DNA of 37,163 nt from Prevotella sp. UBA2711 (GCA_002354095.1 DEKX01000021.1:1-37163), one strand, 5' to 3'; shown: positions 8,793 to 16,520, counted from the stretch's first letter. Translations and numbers: made by a program. The notes: generated by a model from the letters alone, not told the origin.

Positions 8793-9440
8793 ATGAGTGA
8801 CACAAAAGAATATATCAGGGGCGACAAGCATGTGCACGAGGCAGGGAGCGTGATGATTAAGTTTGCGCAGTATAACGTGCCTGAGCATCAGGGTGAATGG
8901 AAACGACAGGAGGAAAAGGAGGCAGAGGAACTGGAACGGGAGTTTGCCGACTTTGAGGAGATGGCGGATGGACCCCAACCAAATACTGCTCCAAATCCTA
9001 AGGTGAAGCCTATGGTGCAGGAAACATTTGCCGATCGTGTGAAGGCCATCGTACGTAAGGCTGCGACCAAGAACGGGCAACGTGTAGAGAGCAATCCCAG
9101 GGGCAATACGAGCGCGTACATATACCATATTAATGCGGAGGCGTTTTGTAAGGCTATGGACGAAATGGTGAGTTCGTATGGGCATAAACTTCAGGAGTTT
9201 CTTGGTGGGTCGATGAATTGTGTGCAGGTGACAAAGGTGTGCTTCTTTATTGGTCATGTCATCAGGATGCACGTTATCAATGACACGAACCTGCAAATGG
9301 CCGATATCGTATTTGCCTTTGAGGACTATTACGACAATGCCCAAACAGTGAAATCAAAACTTGGCAACAAGAGGACTACGAGCGACCAGGACGCGATGTT
9401 GGGCGCTTTTGAGGGGCTTTTGAAGAAACATACGGCCTGA
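8793..9440 (+). CDS. unknown protein, last gene of the restriction/Fic operon
   Basis: This 215-aa product is not recognised. The N-terminal 75 residues are charged with a Glu-rich helix (EEKEAEELEREFADFEEM) and a Pro/Asn linker; residues about 80-215 look globular (SAYIYHINAEAFCKAMDEM, then VTKVCFFIGHVIRMHVI). It begins 9 bases after the Fic stop and is followed by a strong terminator, so it closes the operon. There is no signal peptide or membrane helix. Confidence 0.75.
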   Translation: MSDTKEYIRGDKHVHEAGSVMIKFAQYNVPEHQGEWKRQEEKEAEELEREFADFEEMADGPQPNTAPNPKVKPMVQETFADRVKAIVRKAATKNGQRVESNPRGNTSAYIYHINAEAFCKAMDEMVSSYGHKLQEFLGGSMNCVQVTKVCFFIGHVIRMHVINDTNLQMADIVFAFEDYYDNAQTVKSKLGNKRTTSDQDAMLGAFEGLLKKHTA

Positions 9441-9470
9441 ATTACCGTAAATAACTTTCAAGTTATTCAG

Positions 9471-9537
9471 AGTTATCCAGTAAGGCTTTGATTTTCAACG
9501 ATTTGCTGAAATCAAGTTTTACTGGATAACTTTTTTT
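9471..9537 (+). terminator. rho-independent terminator of the restriction/Fic operon
   Basis: AGTTATCCAGTAA at 9471-9483 pairs with TTACTGGATAACT at 9519-9531, with a second inner stem, and is followed by seven Ts. It marks the operon end 30 bases after the last stop codon. Confidence 0.85.
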
Positions 9538-9555
9538 ATACCATTAGTTATTTAG

Positions 9556-9563
9556 AATCTTTG
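9556..9563 (+). promoter_or_regulatory. possible promoter before the 9615 gene
   Basis: AATCTTTG departs from TAnnTTTG only at the first two bases. It lies just after the terminator and 51 bases before the next ATG, so it could start a new transcript covering the primase-helicase gene group. Confidence 0.35.
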
Positions 9564-9614
9564 CAGTGTGATTCAGAAATCACGCTAAGTCAAATATTCT
9601 AAATGATATAGATT

Positions 9615-10166
9615 ATGGTAAAAAAGAAAAGTCAAAACAAAACGTCCCTTCTGCCAAAACAGGAGGGTGCCAAGCTCCAGGACGAGGAGCTGACGGACGA
9701 GTATCAGCTGACGAAAGTGATGGAGTGGCTGATGCCGTGGATGGAAAAGACGGACGGCGAACAGACCATCGGCGATTGGCAGGACACGCTGACTACGAAG
9801 ATGATGGTGAAATTGCTGGAACTGTGGTTGACAGAGGAAAACTGCGAACAGCTGCAACAGCTGCTACAGTTCTATCATCCGGTGGACCGTGCTGCAATGG
9901 TGTATGCGCTGCTGACGTACATGATGACTGGCCACGAGATGACGTTCAAGTCGGCAATGGCCAACCATCACTACAAATTGATGCAGAAGGCCATCAGGCA
10001 AGATGTGTCGGAGGTCAAAAAGTGTTGTGCTTCGTGTGAGCATAAAGGCATTGGGGCTGACGGCTCAAGAAAATGTATATTGACATTTTTAAGGGTGGAT
10101 TCAGACTTCTGTTGTGAACTGTGGAAGATATCACATAATCTAAAGAAAGTAAGAGTTAAGATTTAA
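9615..10166 (+). CDS. unknown cysteine-containing small protein
   Basis: This 183-aa protein is not recognised. Residues 20-130 are probably helical and acidic. The C-terminal third has a cysteine cluster (C137, C138, C141, C154, C166, C167) that could bind zinc or an Fe-S centre. The stop codon lies inside a 7-bp tandem array, so the final residues (VRVKI) come from repeat sequence and the original C-terminus may have differed. It heads the gene group that ends with the primase-helicase. Confidence 0.7.
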   Translation: MVKKKSQNKTSLLPKQEGAKLQDEELTDEYQLTKVMEWLMPWMEKTDGEQTIGDWQDTLTTKMMVKLLELWLTEENCEQLQQLLQFYHPVDRAAMVYALLTYMMTGHEMTFKSAMANHHYKLMQKAIRQDVSEVKKCCASCEHKGIGADGSRKCILTFLRVDSDFCCELWKISHNLKKVRVKI

Positions 10167-10170
10167 GAGT
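10150..10170 (+). repeat. 7-bp tandem array at a gene end
   Basis: Three units, TAAGAGT, TAAGATT and TAAGAGT, cover the end of the 9615 gene and supply its stop codon. The sequence belongs to the same family as the GAGTTGA array at 11224-11258. Confidence 0.7.
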
Positions 10171-10269
10171 AAATAACCGAGTCGGAGGATGAGCAAGGAA
10201 ATGTGTACGTACAGAATGAGCTCAACTAAAACCTTGCAATTCCGATGCTCATTAATTCGAATCGGAGAA

Positions 10270-10602
10270 ATGAAAAAATTTGTTTTTGTTTTGAATGCCA
10301 TGGAACTGATTGGTCAGGTCATGAATGGCAAGCGAGTGGAAGGTGTGCTGTATATGGATCAGCAGACGGGTCGTTTAACTTTCAAGGCGTATAACCGCCA
10401 GTCGCGTATTCGTCAAAAGGACGTGTTGGTGAAGAAACTGCCGTGGGGGTGGGTGAAGGAGTCGCTGGAACGCATCAAGGTGTTCGGCTCGTTCCCCAAG
10501 GATATGGGTACGGCACGGGTGATGGGACTGGTTGACGAGACTGCCCGCGATGCGAAGAATGCGTTGATAGATCGTGAATTGGATTTAATAGAATTTTGTT
10601 AA
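10270..10602 (+). CDS. unknown small protein upstream of the primase-helicase
   Basis: From ATG at 10270 this gives 110 aa, MKKFVFVLNAMELIG onward. An in-frame ATG at 10189 would add 27 residues (MSKEMCTYRM) but its GGAGG abuts the start codon and the added sequence looks unstructured; both remain possible. The N-terminal half looks like a small beta-rich domain and the rest is helical. No family is recognised. It ends 6 bases before the primase-helicase gene, so the two are very probably co-translated and may work together. Confidence 0.65.
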   Translation: MKKFVFVLNAMELIGQVMNGKRVEGVLYMDQQTGRLTFKAYNRQSRIRQKDVLVKKLPWGWVKESLERIKVFGSFPKDMGTARVMGLVDETARDAKNALIDRELDLIEFC

Positions 10603-10608
10603 GCGGCT

Positions 10609-12957
10609 ATGGCATTTTGTTATCAGAAGAATTTCTTTAATCCTACGTTGCCCGTTGACGAAGCGCAGTTCTATGCGCTCGTCAGGGCTACGGAGTGGAA
10701 CGGGCGGATTGATCAGTTCCGCAAGACGGGTGACCAGAAGTTGAAGCGTTCGCTGCCTGCCTTCATCTTTCAGGCTACGTTCGACGAAACAACATCGAAG
10801 AATGGCAAGGCAGGTCGCTGGCGCAAACAGGCTGCCACACGGCTGACGGGACTGGTGGTGATGGACGTGGACCATGTGGACGACCCTCGGGGGCTCGTCA
10901 ATGAGAAAATGGAAATGAGCCGTGAGAAATGGGCTGCGCTGGGTGTGCTGCTGGTGTATGTCACGCCTTCAGGCAAGGGTCTGAAAATCGTGTTCAAGGC
11001 TCGTGAAGAATGGGGTAATCTCATTGACAACCAACACGAGATGGCAAAAGTGCTGGGCGTGGAGGTGGACGAAGCGTGCAAGGATGCAAGCCGCATGTCG
11101 TTCATCTGTAAGGAATCGGATATTCTGTTTATTGACAAAGAACTGTTTACGTATGAGAACAAAGCGTTTGCTGAGCGATATAATGCTCTATATAGGGACA
11201 ATCATTCACAGGCTACTGAGAAGGAGTTGAGAGTTAAGAGTGGAGAGTTGAGAGTTGAAACAGACGACGGCACCCCCGTCAGTGAGATTATCAGCAAGTG
11301 GATGGAGGGCGTAAACCTCAACCATAATCGCCATAACACACTGGTAGAGCTGGCCAGTCATCTGCGCTACGTAATAGGTCGCAATCCCAAGAAAATCACA
11401 GAGGCGGTTTCAAAGCTGGAGTGGGTGCAGGAACTGTCAGCTGAGGGCGAGGATGTGGCAGGTACGGTGAAGTCGGTCATGGACTTCAGTTATCACGAGC
11501 ACATGCCCCTGAAGATGAAGGCGGCACTGGCGTCGAGGGACTTTCAGACATCTGCCGCTGTCATAGACCGGAAGCTCTGGGAATGGGGCGATGAGATTGA
11601 GACACTGAGCGAACACTTCCCATTGCTGAAGGATATATGCAAGGGGTTGAAGAAAAATCAATATCCCGCTGCGCTGTTTGTGGGAGGCGGATTGCTGATG
11701 ACGCTCATGACTCGCTGCACCTATCGCTTCTATCATCGGCCAGAGGAACTGAGGCGACTGAACAACTCGACACTCATCATCGGCGACCCTGCCAGTGGAA
11801 AGTCGTTTGCAACTCGATTGTTCAAACTGCTTGCAGCGCCCATCGTAGAGGCCGACAAGGTGGGCAAGGATGCCATTAACGCCTATCGCGAACAGATGAA
11901 GACCAAGGGAGCCAACAAGGATAAACCCAAGAAGCCGAAGGTGGTGGTGAGGGTGCATCCGGCTCGTACGTCAAACGCACAGTTCATCCAGGACATGGTA
12001 AACGCCGTCGAGGAGGTGGACGGACAGCTGATGCAACTGCATATGCTGACCTTCGATACGGAACTGGACAACACCGTGACGGTGCAGAAGGGCGGTTCGT
12101 GGATTGACAAATTCTCGATGGAACTCAAGGCTTTCCACAACGAGGAGGACGGACAGGCATATTCAAATGTGGACTCGATACTGCAGGATTTCATCGTCAC
12201 CTGGAACTTCATCTACACGGGTACGCCCATCGCCCTGAAGAAGAAGGTGAACGAACAGAACTTCGGTTCAGGGCTTGCCACACGACTGACCTGCATACCG
12301 CTGCCTGCCACCAACTTCGAGATGCTATCGCGCGAGGCGAATGTCGATTACGACAGCGACAACCGTCTGAAAGAGTGGGCTGTGAAGCTCGACCGCATGA
12401 AGGGCGAACTGACGGTGCAGAGAATTGTCGATGAACTCTACGAATGGACAGCGCGTCGCATGATGGACGCTAAGGAGAATGACTCGAAAGCTGATGAAAT
12501 GCTGTTGAAGCGATGCGCCTATCATGGGCTGAATTTCTCGGCACCGTTCATCGTCATGCGCCATTGGGACAAGATGCGTCAGGACGGCACGTACTGGTGT
12601 GGCGAGTTTGAGACGGACGAGGTGGACTGGCGACTGGCAGAACTGATAGTGAACATCCAATATGCCTGTCAGCGTTACTACTTCGGAGCGATGGCGGAAG
12701 CCTATTTCGACAACAAGCTGAAGGATGCATCTGTGAACGTGCAGCGGCGACAGAAAACCTACGAGGGTTTCGCACGGCTACCTGAACAGTTCGACGTGGA
12801 TGACGTCATGCATTGTTTCAATCTGTCAACCGAAGGGGCTGCACGCATGAAGATCAAGCGACTGCAGAGCGACCGGCTGATTGAAAAGCAGAGTGATGGT
12901 AGGCAGGCGGGAGTCTCTAAGCCGAGTTACCGTAAGACTAGAAATATGATGCTGTAA
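10609..12957 (+). CDS. VirE_N/DUF3987-type primase-helicase-like protein
   Basis: This 782-aa protein combines an N-terminal BT4734/VirE_N-type domain (about 1-180), which has primase-like features VVMDVDH (D86, D88) and TPSGKGLKIVF (119-129), with a C-terminal P-loop ATPase/helicase-like region (DUF3987 type). The Walker A is GDPASGKSF near residue 395. Such proteins are widespread and poorly characterised in Bacteroidales; replication of a mobile element or defence are the usual guesses. Between the two domains, near residues 204-217, the sequence KELRVKSGELRVE is encoded by an array of 7-bp units and is probably an inserted linker. Its stop codon directly adjoins array A3. It is followed by a P5-like gene, as in related modules. 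Confidence 0.88.
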   Translation: MAFCYQKNFFNPTLPVDEAQFYALVRATEWNGRIDQFRKTGDQKLKRSLPAFIFQATFDETTSKNGKAGRWRKQAATRLTGLVVMDVDHVDDPRGLVNEKMEMSREKWAALGVLLVYVTPSGKGLKIVFKAREEWGNLIDNQHEMAKVLGVEVDEACKDASRMSFICKESDILFIDKELFTYENKAFAERYNALYRDNHSQATEKELRVKSGELRVETDDGTPVSEIISKWMEGVNLNHNRHNTLVELASHLRYVIGRNPKKITEAVSKLEWVQELSAEGEDVAGTVKSVMDFSYHEHMPLKMKAALASRDFQTSAAVIDRKLWEWGDEIETLSEHFPLLKDICKGLKKNQYPAALFVGGGLLMTLMTRCTYRFYHRPEELRRLNNSTLIIGDPASGKSFATRLFKLLAAPIVEADKVGKDAINAYREQMKTKGANKDKPKKPKVVVRVHPARTSNAQFIQDMVNAVEEVDGQLMQLHMLTFDTELDNTVTVQKGGSWIDKFSMELKAFHNEEDGQAYSNVDSILQDFIVTWNFIYTGTPIALKKKVNEQNFGSGLATRLTCIPLPATNFEMLSREANVDYDSDNRLKEWAVKLDRMKGELTVQRIVDELYEWTARRMMDAKENDSKADEMLLKRCAYHGLNFSAPFIVMRHWDKMRQDGTYWCGEFETDEVDWRLAELIVNIQYACQRYYFGAMAEAYFDNKLKDASVNVQRRQKTYEGFARLPEQFDVDDVMHCFNLSTEGAARMKIKRLQSDRLIEKQSDGRQAGVSKPSYRKTRNMML
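11224..11258 (+). repeat. five 7-bp units inside the primase-helicase gene
   Basis: GAGTTGA, GAGTTAA, GAGTGGA, GAGTTGA and GAGTTGA follow each other within the coding sequence. They encode the segment between the N-terminal domain and the ATPase domain. The frame stays open although 35 bases is not a multiple of three. Confidence 0.85.
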
Positions 12958-12984
12958 TGTACCAAAGTACCAATGTACCATTTG
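12958..12984 (+). repeat. 8-bp iteron-like array A3, directly after the stop codon
   Basis: The units TGTACCAA, AGTACCAA and TGTACCAT begin on the base after the TAA of the primase-helicase gene. A 27-bp stretch is identical to array A2 in inverted orientation. The array occupies half of the 52-base gap before the P5-like gene. Confidence 0.88.
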
Positions 12985-13009
12985 TATTTTAAAAACAAAC
13001 GAAAAGATT

Positions 13010-13438
13010 ATGAAACAACCAAGAGGACTGCGGAACAATAATCCGCTGAATATTATCAAGAGTGAAAACATTAATTGGAAGGGGGAGGTGAAACCCTCTA
13101 CAGATAGGAACTTCGCCCAGTTTGAAACAATGGAGTATGGGTTGAGGGCGGCACTCTGTCTCCTACGTACCTATTATAATAAACATGGGTGCAGGACCGT
13201 TAGGCAGATTGTCAGCCGATGGGACCCTGAGGGGGAACGGGTGATTGCGGCTTACGTCGGGACGGTGTGCCGACTGACGGGACTGAAGCCTGAGGCACCG
13301 CTGCCACCGATGAAGGCGGAAACGCAGGTGATGTGGTGCGACCTGGTGCTGGCTATGGCGTCGATGGAGTGCGGGCTCTCTGCCCAACAACGCGAGGAAT
13401 TGGCTCCCTACGTGGCGCGGGCGTGGACGATGATGTGA
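13010..13438 (+). CDS. phage structural protein P5-like / lysozyme-like protein, copy 1
   Basis: This 142-aa protein begins RGLRNNNPLNI and continues with NWKGEV, FAQFETMEYGLRAAL and IVSRWDPEGE. That pattern is seen in phage and Bacteroidales proteins often labelled 'structural protein P5' and suspected to be peptidoglycan-active. There is no signal peptide. It is clearly homologous to the gene at 32901-33293. In related modules an amidase or P5-like gene follows VirE/DUF3987, as here. Family resemblance is good; activity is inferred only. Confidence 0.75.
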   Translation: MKQPRGLRNNNPLNIIKSENINWKGEVKPSTDRNFAQFETMEYGLRAALCLLRTYYNKHGCRTVRQIVSRWDPEGERVIAAYVGTVCRLTGLKPEAPLPPMKAETQVMWCDLVLAMASMECGLSAQQREELAPYVARAWTMM

Positions 13439-13446
13439 ACAAAAAT

Positions 13447-13480
13447 AAATCCTGTTAATCATTGGCGGTTAACAGGATTT
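13447..13480. terminator. hairpin after the P5-like gene
   Basis: AAATCCTGTTAA pairs perfectly with TTAACAGGATTT across a 10-base loop. It starts 8 bases after the gene's stop codon. The T-run that follows is poor, so termination may be partial. Confidence 0.65.
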
Positions 13481-13556
13481 CCTTTCATTATTTCTTGCTA
13501 ATCTTTTTTGACTATACTGTAGGTTGTGGCTCGGAACAATAGCCTAATTTTTAGGT

Positions 13557-13588
13557 ATTGTGTAGTTGTGGAAAACGGAGTAATTTTG
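13557..13588 (+). promoter_or_regulatory. promoter of the flavodoxin gene
   Basis: The -7 box TAATTTTG is at 13581-13588 and ATTG lies 20 bases upstream at 13557-13560, a good Bacteroidetes promoter. The start codon is 40 bases downstream of the -7 box. Confidence 0.65.
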
Positions 13589-13627
13589 CAACCGAAATCT
13601 TTAGTCACATAAATTTTAAATAGTAAA

Positions 13628-14122
13628 ATGAAGAAAACAGTAGTAGTTTATGGGTCCTCGACGGGTACGTGCGAGGCCATTGCAGAAAAGATTGGTGCTA
13701 AACTGGGTGCCGAGGTGATGAATGTGCAGGACTTGACGGCTGACGTGGTGGCTGCCAACGAGAATCTGATTCTCGGCACTTCTACATGGGGTGCCGGTGA
13801 ATTGCAGGACGACTGGTATGACGGTCTGAAGGTGCTGCAGTCGGCTGACCTGACTGGTAAGGTGATTGCGCTTTTCGGCTGTGGCGACTGTGAGTCGTAT
13901 GGCGACACTTTCGTAGGTGGCCTTGGCGAACTGTATGATGGCATCAAGCAGAGTGGGGCACGCATTGTGGGCAGTGTGAGCACCGACGGCTATACCTTTG
14001 ATGACTCAGCAGCGGTGGTTGACGGCAAGTTCGTGGGTCTGCCTCTGGATGACGTGAACGAGGATAATATGACTGACGGGCGTATTGATGCCTGGATAGC
14101 ACAGATTTCTCCTAATCTCTAA
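13628..14122 (+). CDS. fldA: flavodoxin
   Basis: This 164-aa protein is a long-chain flavodoxin, a soluble FMN electron carrier. The phosphate-binding loop GSSTGTCEAIA is at residues 9-19, followed by LGTSTWGAGELQDDW near 49-63 and FGCGDCESYGDTF near 83-95, the two FMN-ring loops. Length and motifs are normal. The DUF2023 gene follows after 15 bases, a pairing common in Bacteroidales, so the two are probably co-transcribed. A likely partner is the 2-oxoacid oxidoreductase encoded further along the window, which could reduce ferredoxin or flavodoxin. Confidence 0.95.
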   Translation: MKKTVVVYGSSTGTCEAIAEKIGAKLGAEVMNVQDLTADVVAANENLILGTSTWGAGELQDDWYDGLKVLQSADLTGKVIALFGCGDCESYGDTFVGGLGELYDGIKQSGARIVGSVSTDGYTFDDSAAVVDGKFVGLPLDDVNEDNMTDGRIDAWIAQISPNL

Positions 14123-14137
14123 TAAAAAGAACTGACC

Positions 14138-14536
14138 ATGCAGCAAACCAAGACCGCTACTGCCCCCAACAAGGCTCGACGCGCTGAAGCCTGTCCCATC
14201 GACTTGAAAGTGCTGATGAACCACATCTATGAGTTTCGCAAAGGAGTGCGACAGATGGTGCTCTTCACCTGTCATAAACGCTATGAGGCTTTTGCCCGTC
14301 AGCGTTTGGAACACATGGGTATTCCATATCTGGTGCAGCCCGCGGGTAAGCAGAATCTGAATCTTTATTTCGGTCGTTCGGAGTGTTTGGATGCTATCCG
14401 GCTCATCGTGAACCGACCCCTTAACGAGTTGACTCCTGAAGAAGATTTCATACTTGGAGCCGTGTTGGGGTACGATATCTGTGCTCAGTGCCAGCGATTC
14501 TGCAAGCGGAAAGGTAAGTGCTGCAAGGCCAGTTAA
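14138..14536 (+). CDS. DUF2023 family protein
   Basis: This 132-aa protein matches DUF2023 proteins: core LMNHIYEFRKGVRQMVLFTCHK, then LNLYFGRSECLD, then EEDFILGAVLGYDICAQCQRFC. The C-terminal cysteines (CAQCQRFCKRKGKCC) could bind metal. Genes of this family commonly lie next to flavodoxin, as here, which suggests a role in flavodoxin maturation or use, but no function is established. The first 20 or so residues look disordered. Confidence 0.88.
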   Translation: MQQTKTATAPNKARRAEACPIDLKVLMNHIYEFRKGVRQMVLFTCHKRYEAFARQRLEHMGIPYLVQPAGKQNLNLYFGRSECLDAIRLIVNRPLNELTPEEDFILGAVLGYDICAQCQRFCKRKGKCCKAS

Positions 14537-14548
14537 AAGTCATTCTAT

Positions 14549-14580
14549 GATGGTTGGGAAACCATCGAAGGTGTTGTTTT
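14549..14580 (+). terminator. weak terminator after the flavodoxin-DUF2023 pair
   Basis: GATGGTT at 14549-14555 pairs with AACCATC at 14560-14566 across four bases. A T-rich stretch with six Ts follows about ten bases later, so it is a plausible but not strong terminator. Confidence 0.45.
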
Positions 14581-14637
14581 TTGATTGCCAAGTATAAAAT
14601 AATTTGGAGAAATGATGCGCATATTGATAATATTTCT

Positions 14638-14645
14638 TATCTTTG
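14638..14645 (+). promoter_or_regulatory. promoter -7 box of the TerB-like gene
   Basis: TATCTTTG fits TAnnTTTG exactly, 21 bases before the ATG, giving a leader of only about 15 nt. Confidence 0.6.
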
Positions 14646-14666
14646 CAGCAGAAAATACTATAAACT

Positions 14667-15281
14667 ATGGCATTCGGAAAATTATTCAGTAATCTCAAAG
14701 GGCTGTTTAATGGCGGTCCAATGAAGGAGTTGGCAGAGGAACTGGCAACAGAGCAGGCCAAGCAGTCGGCAGAAGAGGTGGTTATCACTGACGAGTTCCG
14801 TCATGTGTTTGAAGTTAATTCGCCCGTGAAGGAGAACATCCGTCACAGTTTCATGCTGTCGATGCTCGTTATGGCATCGCATATCATCATTGCCGATGGT
14901 AAGGTGGAAGCAGAAGAGTATGGATTCCTGGGTCGTTTCCTGCGTGAGAATTTCAACGACGAAATGGCTGAAGAGGGTGTCAGCGTAGTACAAAAGCTCA
15001 TTACCAAGCGCGAGGAACTGGAAGCCAGCAAGCCTAATGCCTTTATTCAATATATTGGCGACTGTGCTCTGCAAATCAAAGAAACGCTCAGCGAGGATCT
15101 GCGTTACCAGATGCTGTCGATGCTGGCTCTTATCGTGAAATCGGACAGCAAAATTGACGACAAGGAGGTGGAAGCGCTGCGCGAGGTGGCTTTGTACATC
15201 GGTATGAAGGCTTCTGACGTGGACACACTGATGAAGATAGACGTCAACAAAGCCAAGGACGATTTGCTTTGGCTAAAGTAA
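14667..15281 (+). CDS. TerB-like domain protein
   Basis: This 204-aa protein has a TerB-type helical domain: MLVMASHIIIADGKVEAEE (about 70-88) and the related MLALIVKSDSKIDDKEVEA (about 152-170). The acidic ADGK and DSKID turns are typical of the metal-binding loops of this fold. Residues 1-45 are a charged lead-in. TerB domains occur in tellurite resistance and envelope-stress proteins; here the gene stands alone without other ter genes, so a resistance function should not be assumed. It is followed 25 bases later by the QueH fusion gene. Confidence 0.75.
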   Translation: MAFGKLFSNLKGLFNGGPMKELAEELATEQAKQSAEEVVITDEFRHVFEVNSPVKENIRHSFMLSMLVMASHIIIADGKVEAEEYGFLGRFLRENFNDEMAEEGVSVVQKLITKREELEASKPNAFIQYIGDCALQIKETLSEDLRYQMLSMLALIVKSDSKIDDKEVEALREVALYIGMKASDVDTLMKIDVNKAKDDLLWLK

Positions 15282-15306
15282 AATACGTCTATTCGATAAG
15301 CACTTG

Positions 15307-16446
15307 ATGAAACAACCGGCCATTGTGATTCCTGAGGGATGCAACGAGGTGCTGTTGCATGCTTGTTGTGCGCCCTGTTCGTCAGCCATCGTGGAGTGGC
15401 TGTTAGCGAATGGGGTACAGCCGACTATCTTCTACTATAATCCGAACATCTACCCACGGGAGGAATACGAAATCCGTAAGCAGGAGAGTAAACGCCATGC
15501 GGAATCGCTGGGCATCCGATGGATAGACGGTGACTACAGCCATGAATCGTGGTTGAAGGGTGTGTGCGGACTGGAAAGCGAGCCCGAACGGGGCAGGCGC
15601 TGTGAACAGTGCTTCACCTTGCGACTGACTGAAACGGCCAGGAAAGCCAAGGAACTGGGTATCAGGTATTTCGCCACCACACTGGCCTCCAGCCGATGGA
15701 AGAGTCTGGAGCAGATAGAGCGCGCAGGACTGGCAGCCGAACAGATAGCCAACTCTTCAACTCTTCAATCCTTCAATGCTTCAACTCTTCCCGTCCGTTT
15801 CTGGGCACAGAACTGGCGGAAAGGAGGATTGCAGGAGCGAAGGAACCAGCTCTTGCGCGAGTATCATTTCTATAATCAGCAGTATTGCGGCTGTGAGTTC
15901 TCAGCCGGTCAGACTGAAGCCTTGACGAAACCCTTGTTGCGCCAGCAGATGCGCGAGGCAAAACGTCAGCATGCCGACCAGTTGGCGGGCATGTCAGCCG
16001 ACATCTGCCAGCAACTTGCTGCCCGTTTGGGCGATGCGCAAGTCGTCATGTGCTATTGGCCGTTACCTGATGAGGTTGACATCCGTCCGCTGATTAACCG
16101 TCTTGTGGCGGAGGGGGCAACGGTACTGTTGCCTAAAGTAACTGGCGACGTGACTATGACGCTGCATCGCTACACATCGTCCGAGGATTTGGCAGAAGGG
16201 GCTTTTCACATTATGGAACCCACGGGCAAGCCCTTCGCCGACTGGCAACAGATAGACACCATACTGGTGCCAGGTGTAGCCTTCGATGCCGCTGGTCATC
16301 GCCTGGGTCGCGGGCGTGGCTATTACGACCGATTTCTTGCCACCTGCCGTCAAGCCCGCAAGGTGGGAGTGTGCTTCCCCTTCCAGCGGGTGAAGGAAGT
16401 GCCTGTAGAAGAGCACGACGTAAGGATGGACGACATCATCTCGTAG
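15307..16446 (+). CDS. queH: fusion: QueH epoxyqueuosine reductase + 5-formyl-THF cyclo-ligase
   Basis: This 379-aa protein joins two enzymes. Residues 1-205 are QueH (DUF208), the last step of queuosine synthesis in tRNA: LLHACCAPCSS (C20, C21, C24), CEQC (C99, C102) and YCGCEFS (C194, C196), cysteines expected for an Fe-S cluster and active site. Residues about 210-379 are 5-formyltetrahydrofolate cyclo-ligase, which makes 5,10-methenyl-THF with ATP: LLPKVTGD, ILVPGVAFDAAGHRLGRGRG and YYDRFL near 337. A 40-bp array of 8-bp units inside the QueH part encodes NSSTLQSFNASTLP, probably a surface loop. ATG at 15307 is preferred over TTG at 15304. Both motif sets look intact. Confidence 0.9.
   Translation: MKQPAIVIPEGCNEVLLHACCAPCSSAIVEWLLANGVQPTIFYYNPNIYPREEYEIRKQESKRHAESLGIRWIDGDYSHESWLKGVCGLESEPERGRRCEQCFTLRLTETARKAKELGIRYFATTLASSRWKSLEQIERAGLAAEQIANSSTLQSFNASTLPVRFWAQNWRKGGLQERRNQLLREYHFYNQQYCGCEFSAGQTEALTKPLLRQQMREAKRQHADQLAGMSADICQQLAARLGDAQVVMCYWPLPDEVDIRPLINRLVAEGATVLLPKVTGDVTMTLHRYTSSEDLAEGAFHIMEPTGKPFADWQQIDTILVPGVAFDAAGHRLGRGRGYYDRFLATCRQARKVGVCFPFQRVKEVPVEEHDVRMDDIIS
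15751..15790 (+). repeat. five 8-bp units inside the queH fusion gene
   Basis: AACTCTTC, AACTCTTC, AATCCTTC, AATGCTTC and AACTCTTC lie head to tail in the coding sequence. It resembles the short tandem arrays found between genes elsewhere in this window, here kept in frame. Confidence 0.88.
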
Positions 16447-16520
16447 CAATGATTTTACTGATTTGGGGGCATAATTACTAAAAAACGTGAATCGCCATAC
16501 TTATTTAATATTATTTTTCG

